A stretch of 64,000 nt of DNA. It comes from Sorghum bicolor. Its lineage: Eukaryota; Streptophyta; Magnoliopsida; Poales; Poaceae. How positions within the stretch are numbered: position 1 is the first letter of the stretch; each line of letters opens with the position of its first letter. The stretch lies in NCBI RefSeq assembly GCF_000003195.3, contig NC_012870.2, positions 48,185,153-48,249,152 of the forward strand. The letters run 5' to 3'. The translations under genes and the position numbers were made by a program. Below, in pieces: positions 58,440 through 64,000 of the stretch. Under the pieces are notes generated by a model. That model had not been told where the DNA came from. It made no database searches and worked only from the letters and a program-made list of their open reading frames with translations.

Positions 58440-60160
58440 TGTTGACACTTCTAACGTCATTACCAAAAATAGAGATAAACTCTATCTTCGGCAACGGCGC
58501 CAAAAATGCTTGTTGACATTTACTACCATCATGACTAAAAATAGAGATAAAGCCTACTCCTAGTAACAACACCAAAAATGCACGATATTTAATTAACTTG
58601 TCAAATAGCAACTAGCCACTTCCTTAATTATTAATATTCCTAAACATGAAGTAGGTTGTCATCCCAAATTATATTGCTAGGAATTTATAGATACTATTGT
58701 GACTAGGCAGAAATAAAGATATGAATATAGTTATAAGCTAAATGGGTTCTGCAAGCGAACAGATAATTATACCGTTATAGCATTTTACCTAGGGAATTAT
58801 CGAGGTTGTTGATTTATATTTATACCACTCAGAAGGCTAAGGGTTAAACTATATTTATTATATTGATAAGAATGAATAAATGATATTACCTAAGTCCTAT
58901 GATCTACTCATTACAGGCAGAGGTCACAAGATAAATAATAATAAATAATAGTGATAGCATAATCATCAAGTATCATTAATAAGGATAATCATTAGAGCAT
59001 CTACTAGTCATAATAATAATTAGCCAATGGAAAAACTAGGGAGTTGAATCTAAGGTAATGCTATAACTATGTCAATGAATAACTCTAATTAGTGCAATTA
59101 CATCTAGAAATCATTGTTAACTTAACCCTATATCATAATTACATGTAAAGAGGCTTCAACTAGTGAGGGTTTTAAGACGCAACCGTCACCTCCTTCGCGA
59201 TCGCGCTCATGCTAGCCCTACGTACGGAGGGTGGACTACAGAGGAACCAACACAGTTGTCACCTACGCGGACTACCACACGAGCCGGCATGTCAGCGGGC
59301 ACTCATAGACAAACAAGATATCTAGACACCACATCTACATACTGTCTATCATCTACCCAACGATCGATTAGGTAAACGCTATTCGAGCAATTACATGAAT
59401 TCAATAAGATCAAACCAACTATCCTAGACATATAATCAAAGTAGACAATGACTAATGTAATTAAAAATATATGAATCTATTAAGAATAAAGTCTCCCTAA
59501 TATACAATGAAATACTTAAAATTAGAACTAGAACTATTACCGAACTCTTGCGCTCCAGACCAACACCAGGGGCTTCAGATCCTGATGAAGAACTAGATCT
59601 CCTGTACTTCTAATCTAACTAACTAGAACTATGAACTAGAAGGCTCTTGATGAACTTGAAGGTGCTTGATGCTTGATGGCTTGAGGCCTTGATGAATAAT
59701 GAGGTTGGTGATGTCTCCAGGGGGTCTACCCACGTATTTATTGTCCGGTGGGAGTCGCGCGCGCCGACGGATCAAACCGACTTAACCAAGGGCTGAGATG
59801 ACTCCTCAAAGGCAGTGGAGGAAGCTTCGAGAAGGGGGTCACGAAACCCTAGAGGAGGGTGCCGGTCGGCGCTAGGGTGGGGCCGGCCGGCCCCACCTAG
59901 TGGCGGCTGGTCCTCCCCTTGCGTCGGGTGTCTTCTAGAGTATTCCTGAACCCTCTCATGTTGTTTCCCATGGCGGATACATTTCCGTGTTTTATTTGCA
60001 TTAGAGTCCCTATTTTGTAGCTTTCCTAAAATTCACCCTGGAAAATACAGAATATACAAAAGTCATGGAAATTTTTAGTTTAAACCCTATACTAGTGTGT
60101 ATTCATGTTCTCCTTTAGGTTTAAAGTAATAGTAAAAGTTGACGCTATCGACCGTCAACA
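58440..60160 (-). repeat. 5' LTR of element E with internal 71-bp duplication
   Basis: Plus strand tgttgacacttc...gaccgtcaaca, 1721 bases, followed by GTACC. The first part repeats a 71-base unit (ggcgccaaaaatgcttgttgac at 58425 and 58496, a decayed third start near 58568). Minus-strand TATA-like caataaatacg is at about 59733. It matches the 3' LTR closely apart from small indels, including a 60-base stretch near 59110-59160 missing from the other copy. Confidence 0.85.
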
Positions 60161-60486
60161 GTACCCACTATTGTTGAGGTCCACAGTTGTCATCACATAA
60201 TGGTTGTCGACTGCTACGCTGCCTCTCGTGGTCTTTACCCACTAACACTTGAACAAAGGGACCTTGAAAGTAGGTCCATAGTCTAGTTATCATATCTCCT
60301 CTATGTGACCACAGTATGTTTGCTTATTCACACTAGGGTCGGTGGCATCTATGTAGACACCACTATTTTGGTTGGTGTTCCTTTTAACTTGTGCTATTGT
60401 GTAAAATATATTTCCATTTATCTCGTACCCTTTGTATGTGAGGATATACCATGATGGTTGCCTAGCCAACAAAGACAGTTGCTCAT
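60161..60486 (-). pseudogene. CACTA-2 TNP2 transposase DUF4216 region (upstream part)
   Basis: The minus-strand product contains LARQPSWYILTYKGYEINGN, FYTIAQ, NSGVYIDATD, YGPTFKVPLFKC and TTVDLNN, all typical of DUF4216 in plant CACTA transposases. Three stops lie in the region around 60225-60292. It joins 51700 when element E is removed. It is cut at 60486 by the LTR of element F. Confidence 0.78.
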
Positions 60487-62032
60487 TGTTGACAGGAAAT
60501 AAGACCCAGTTCTATACTCAAAAGCCCGTTAACAGTCCTCAATTGAAGGAAGATAAGCATCACATGAACATATTTATCACTAATAAAGTTGCACTTGTAC
60601 TCTTAGCTTGTTCAATGCAGGGAAGAAGGAAATGAGCCCTATGGGCCCCATAACCTCGGTCAGCCGACCATGGTTTGGGCCCACTAGGGCCTCCCCTCCA
60701 TGGCATGAGCCATGGCATACTCCAAGGAGTCAATCCCAACCCTTGGATCAAAGTGTGCTTGCCCCCAACAGTTCAAATACTTAGCACATGGATCCTTGAG
60801 CCCACATGGAAGCAAGCAAGTGTGCAACCAGACTCAACTTTGGACAACACTTCACATGACAAGTGGGGACACCACTAGGAGGCTAGTGGTGGGTCAAGGG
60901 CCCAAAAGGTCGGTCGATCGACCGACCAATTGGGTCATGCCAACTGGCCCAGCCTCCCACCGACCTAGGGAGCTTCCAGAAGGTCAGTGGGACCCACTGT
61001 CATCCAAATGGTAGGTCGGCCATCGACATGTGGGCCCCATCTTGAGTCAGATCACTCCCACCAACGTCCCCATGATGAACATGTGATGGAAATCCCCAAC
61101 CATTGATCAAATGGCGGTTCAAAGGTCGGTTTATCCAATGGTGCACGCTGGAGGTCACGCGGATTGCTAACGTGGCGCTGGAGTAGCCCCTACTCCATCT
61201 CTCCCCTATAAATACCCCCTTAGAGAGCCTAGTTAAGCATGATGTATCTTAGGAATAGCTACTCTTAGCTAAGTGTGAGAATAGAGGGAAGAGAGTGAGG
61301 AGTTCCCTGAGTTGGAGTCTCGGCCTGTCGGGAGTCTTCTTCCAGGAGCGCCTCAGCGGATGCTTGTCTTCTAGTAAGTCTTCCTTCTAGTTGCCTTTCA
61401 TCTTTGTACTTCTGGTATTTACTTTCTGTCTTAGTTTATTTTAAGTATACAACCGGCCTACTGGCACATTGCTTTGCCTTGTGTGAAGTGCTCGAAACCT
61501 TAGCTAGGTCTGGAGTAGTAGAATTAGTGTAGACATGGTGTCTAGACTAAGTCTGCCCTTGTGGACTTCTTGTCACACCTGAAGAACACCAGTAGCGAAG
61601 CGTCACAGGCCTCTACTGAACATTAGGAGTTCTCTTCAGTGTGTTGTTAGGCAAGTTGCAAATAATAGTTGGCCTGCATGGTAGCTGCCTAGGGAAGTGT
61701 TTCGCCACACCCTTTTCACCTATCGGCCACAGTAGCAAGGGAGTTAACTATCAAGTATACTTAGGATAGCTTAGCCAAAAGCCAAATACTAGAAATACCT
61801 CTCCACCCAATCCTAAGCCCTTTGATCATCATCCGACGAGTCAATTGGTCTAGTTAGTCCACTTCTCGTTCCCCGTGGAAAATACGATACGTGGAATACT
61901 CCTGGTGAAGTGCTGCATTGACCACCATCCGCTTGTGGTAAAACTGTTTGCCACTTCTGGTGTCACACAAGCATTTCTAGTGCTATGCCAAGGACTGACA
62001 ATCCTAGGTAGTGACGCTAAGAAGAGTCAACA
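60487..62032 (+). repeat. 5' LTR of Athila-like element F
   Basis: TGTTGACAGG...AGAGTCAACA, 1546 bases. An acceptor-like atgcag ends at 60620, 133 bases into the LTR. TATA (tataaata) is at 61207-61214. The left flank is ctcat; the right end is outside the window. Palindromic ggtcggtcgatcgaccgacc lies at 60908-60927. Confidence 0.78.
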
Positions 62033-62040
62033 TGCATTTC

Positions 62041-62058
62041 TAGCGCCGTTGCTAGGGA
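62041..62058 (+). other. Primer binding site of element F
   Basis: TAGCGCCGTTGCTAGGGA, the tRNA-Asp site with transition changes, 8 bases after the LTR as in B. Confidence 0.75.
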
Positions 62059-64000
62059 ACGGTAGCTGATCTAACTTAGAACCAAGTCGTCCGAGTTATC
62101 CTTCTTTTACCTTTCTTTTCTTTTTATCCTTTCCACTGCATGTTTGCTTAATATTGCATAAATCTAGTGCTTTCTTGGGTAGCTTCTAGTCTTTGAGTTG
62201 TATTCGGGCATCATGCCTAGTCTAGATAGACAACAATTTTATTGTTGTCTACCTATTTGGGCTCCTAGTCTAGCTTGTGGTAGTCGAATGTTAGACGGGA
62301 ACATCTAGCTCATATATCGGCTTTAATAGTCGGTATGATGATGTCCTTTGGATGGGCCACGCCACAGGAAAAAGCTAAAGTCTAGATGTTCATGCATATC
62401 ACTCATTTATTTTTGTTTTTCATCTTTATTTTAACCATAACATATTTGTTTAGATGCATTCATTCTCCACTTTGCATTGTCTTGCATATAAAAATTAAAA
62501 AAATAATAATAAAAGAAAAAATATTTGCCTCTTGTCTTCATCACTCATTATCTTGTCTCTAGTATAATGAATCTTGTTTATCCTATCATGCTCCCAATTT
62601 CTATGTTAGTATGCTTTGGTTTGGTTATACTAATCGCTCCAGTGAGTACCTCCATAGTCTTTTTAAATTAAGCATGGTGCTTAGGTTCAATAGACTACCT
62701 TAATCAAACAAGACATGGTGTTAAGTTTGATTATTGAACCAAACATACTTGCATGGAACTTGGTTGTACTTTTGGACTAACCCCTGCAGCAAGAACATCG
62801 ATATCTCTATGGGTAAGTCATGAGATCATTCATGGAGACAACTTGAGATCCTCATGGTCGAAGACAAGTTTCTTGGCCAAAGAGAACTTCGATGCAACTA
62901 AGAAGGGCCAATGCTATGACTCATCATCTTTGAGGTAAGTGGCCACCTTCTTAAGAGTTTTCTAGGAGTTTGATCCTTGATAGAAGAAGTTGACATGCTA
63001 GAACACATCCTTGCTAAAGATTCAACAAAACTAAAATCTACATGTCTTAACTTCTTTTATATATTTTGTATGGATTGGCTATTAGGATAGCATGAATACA
63101 CTTATGTTAGTCCTTAAGACAAAACTGGTCTTGGAGAGCCTCCATTATGGGGTCGGGCGACCCCATCTTAGTAGCTAACCAAGCCTATGTTTGGCCAAAC
63201 CATCTATGACATGTAGTGAAGTACAAACCCAAAACTTGTTCGCTCTAGAACTTCCAAACTGGGGTCGGGCGACCTGGACTTAGTACCCACTATGGCTCAA
63301 ACTTGGCCAGACCACTTCTAATCACCTGAAAAGTGTAGGACCCGAACTTGCTTGCTCTGTACCCAACAATTAGGGGTCGGGCGACCCCTACTTGATAGGA
63401 TGCAAGTATCGTGAAAGTGGTCCTGCGAAAGGGAGAGTTGAGGGAGAAGTGTGAACTTTGGTTTCCACCGAGATGGGGTCGGGCGACCCATAGTTGGGAA
63501 ACCCAATCTGACCTAGAGTGTCGTGCTAGCACTTAGAAACAATTCCCAGTTGCAACTCTTGTGAAAACAAGTTTGTAATCTTTGGCGATAGCTTTCCTTG
63601 GCCTTCCCTCTTCTTCTTCTCCATCCCAATCCTCCTTGTCTCAAACTCAACACCTTCTAGCCCCCAATATGCCTCCCGAGTTACCTTGAGTAGCCTGTCA
63701 TGGTCCCCACTAGCACAAATGTCAGCAATTCTATCAGTGAGGCCCCCTTCAATCATGAGGGAGACTAGCTGTGAAACCAGAGGTCACCATGGAGGCTATT
63801 GTGCTTAAAGGAGAACCATACCATGCCTCCAAGAACCTCAAGACAAAGGTAGGCAAGTGTGGTAAGAGAAGGTGCAATCTTGGTCCATATCTCTAGGGCC
63901 ATCTGAAGCACCCAAGTAGTAAACAAGATGGAGAGGTCCTACTCTATGGACCTAAAACATGGAGCCCTTGCTGATAAGGTAAATCAGTACTTATCCCATC
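62059..64000 (+). mobile_element. Internal region of element F, possibly with nested copia LTR sequence
   Basis: No gag or pol frame is recognisable. 63149-63489 carries four copies of ggggtcgggcgacc spaced about 102-112 bases. Repeated short inverted motifs of this kind also mark the copia LTR at 1740-2862, so a SIRE-type LTR may lie here (inference). Otherwise unassigned. Confidence 0.45.
63526..63756 (-). other. Unrecognised ORF, possible gene fragment
   Basis: A 76-codon minus-strand frame from Met 63756 with balanced composition (GGLTDRIADICASGD, LLKVTREAYWGLEG). It reads like helical protein rather than AT-rich noise, and adjacent minus-strand sequence to about 63950 has further protein-like stretches. 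I do not recognise the family. It could be a captured host exon or chance. Confidence 0.3.

Larger units (their letters stand above)
51701..60160 (-). mobile_element. Athila-like non-autonomous LTR element E
   Basis: An 8.46-kb minus-strand element flanked by GTACC (51696-51700 and 60161-60165) and inserted into CACTA-2 TNP2. Order on its strand: 5' LTR (60160-58440), tRNA-Asp primer site, gag with two protease-like domains (58283-55517), 2.1-kb noncoding tail, polypurine tract (53381-53367), 3' LTR (53366-51701). It has the same plan as B but strongly diverged sequence, and no polymerase. Several stops and at least one frameshift. Confidence 0.87.

Noticed and set aside
60908..60927. Palindrome ggtcggtcgatcgaccgacc considered as an operator
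   Set aside because: Single copy in U3 of element F with no second example in the window to support a function.

Overview
This window looks like heterochromatic intergenic DNA from a large-genome grass, probably panicoid (inferred from element types; species not determinable). It is built almost entirely of nested LTR retrotransposons and CACTA transposons, with one insert of rearranged organellar DNA. I see no intact host gene. Every coding region I recognise belongs to a mobile element and nearly all carry stops or breaks. A short minus-strand ORF near the right edge is the only candidate host-like sequence, and it is weak.

Layout, left to right. 1-1739: 3' end and 3' LTR of an Athila-like element (A0). 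1740-2862: 3' part of a SIRE/Maximus-type copia LTR. 2863-7260: decayed 3' pol and 3' LTR of a Tekay-type chromovirus (Tekay C), inserted in another Athila-like element (A1, 7261-11607: protease-like fragment, 2.1 kb noncoding tail, LTR). 11608 to about 13220: organellar mosaic with a cox1 fragment, half of chloroplast trnR-UCU, and trnA-UGC exon 2 with a deleted intron. About 13300-14146: 3' end of a further Athila-like element (A2).

14147 to about 46685 is a CACTA transposon (CACTA-1) with a minus-strand gene joining a plant Transposase_24-type region to a Ulp1/C48 protease domain. Athila-like element B (15604-38283, flanked by GGGGG) sits inside one protease exon. B is itself split by the 14.4-kb Tekay-type element D (17371-31785). 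A solo Tekay-type LTR (39525-44100) sits in a CACTA-1 intron. 46686-49930 (minus) is a truncated Athila-like element (Athila-2) whose ORF runs from gag through protease into reverse transcriptase. 49931-51700 plus 60161-60486 are parts of a second CACTA (CACTA-2) whose TNP2/DUF4216 coding end is split by Athila-like element E (51701-60160, flanked by GTACC) and by element F (60487 to the window end).

How the parts may work together. A1, B and E encode Gag plus two tandem retropepsin-like domains and no polymerase, so they should depend on a helper. Athila-2 shares much of its LTR with A0, A1 and B but has a different gag and reaches into pol, so it is a plausible relative of that helper. Tekay D carries a chromodomain on its integrase and, between PBS and gag, an extra ORF that starts with a close copy of the histone H3 tail followed by a coiled coil and an acidic C-terminus. 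That ORF and the double-protease architecture are the two observations I would follow first.
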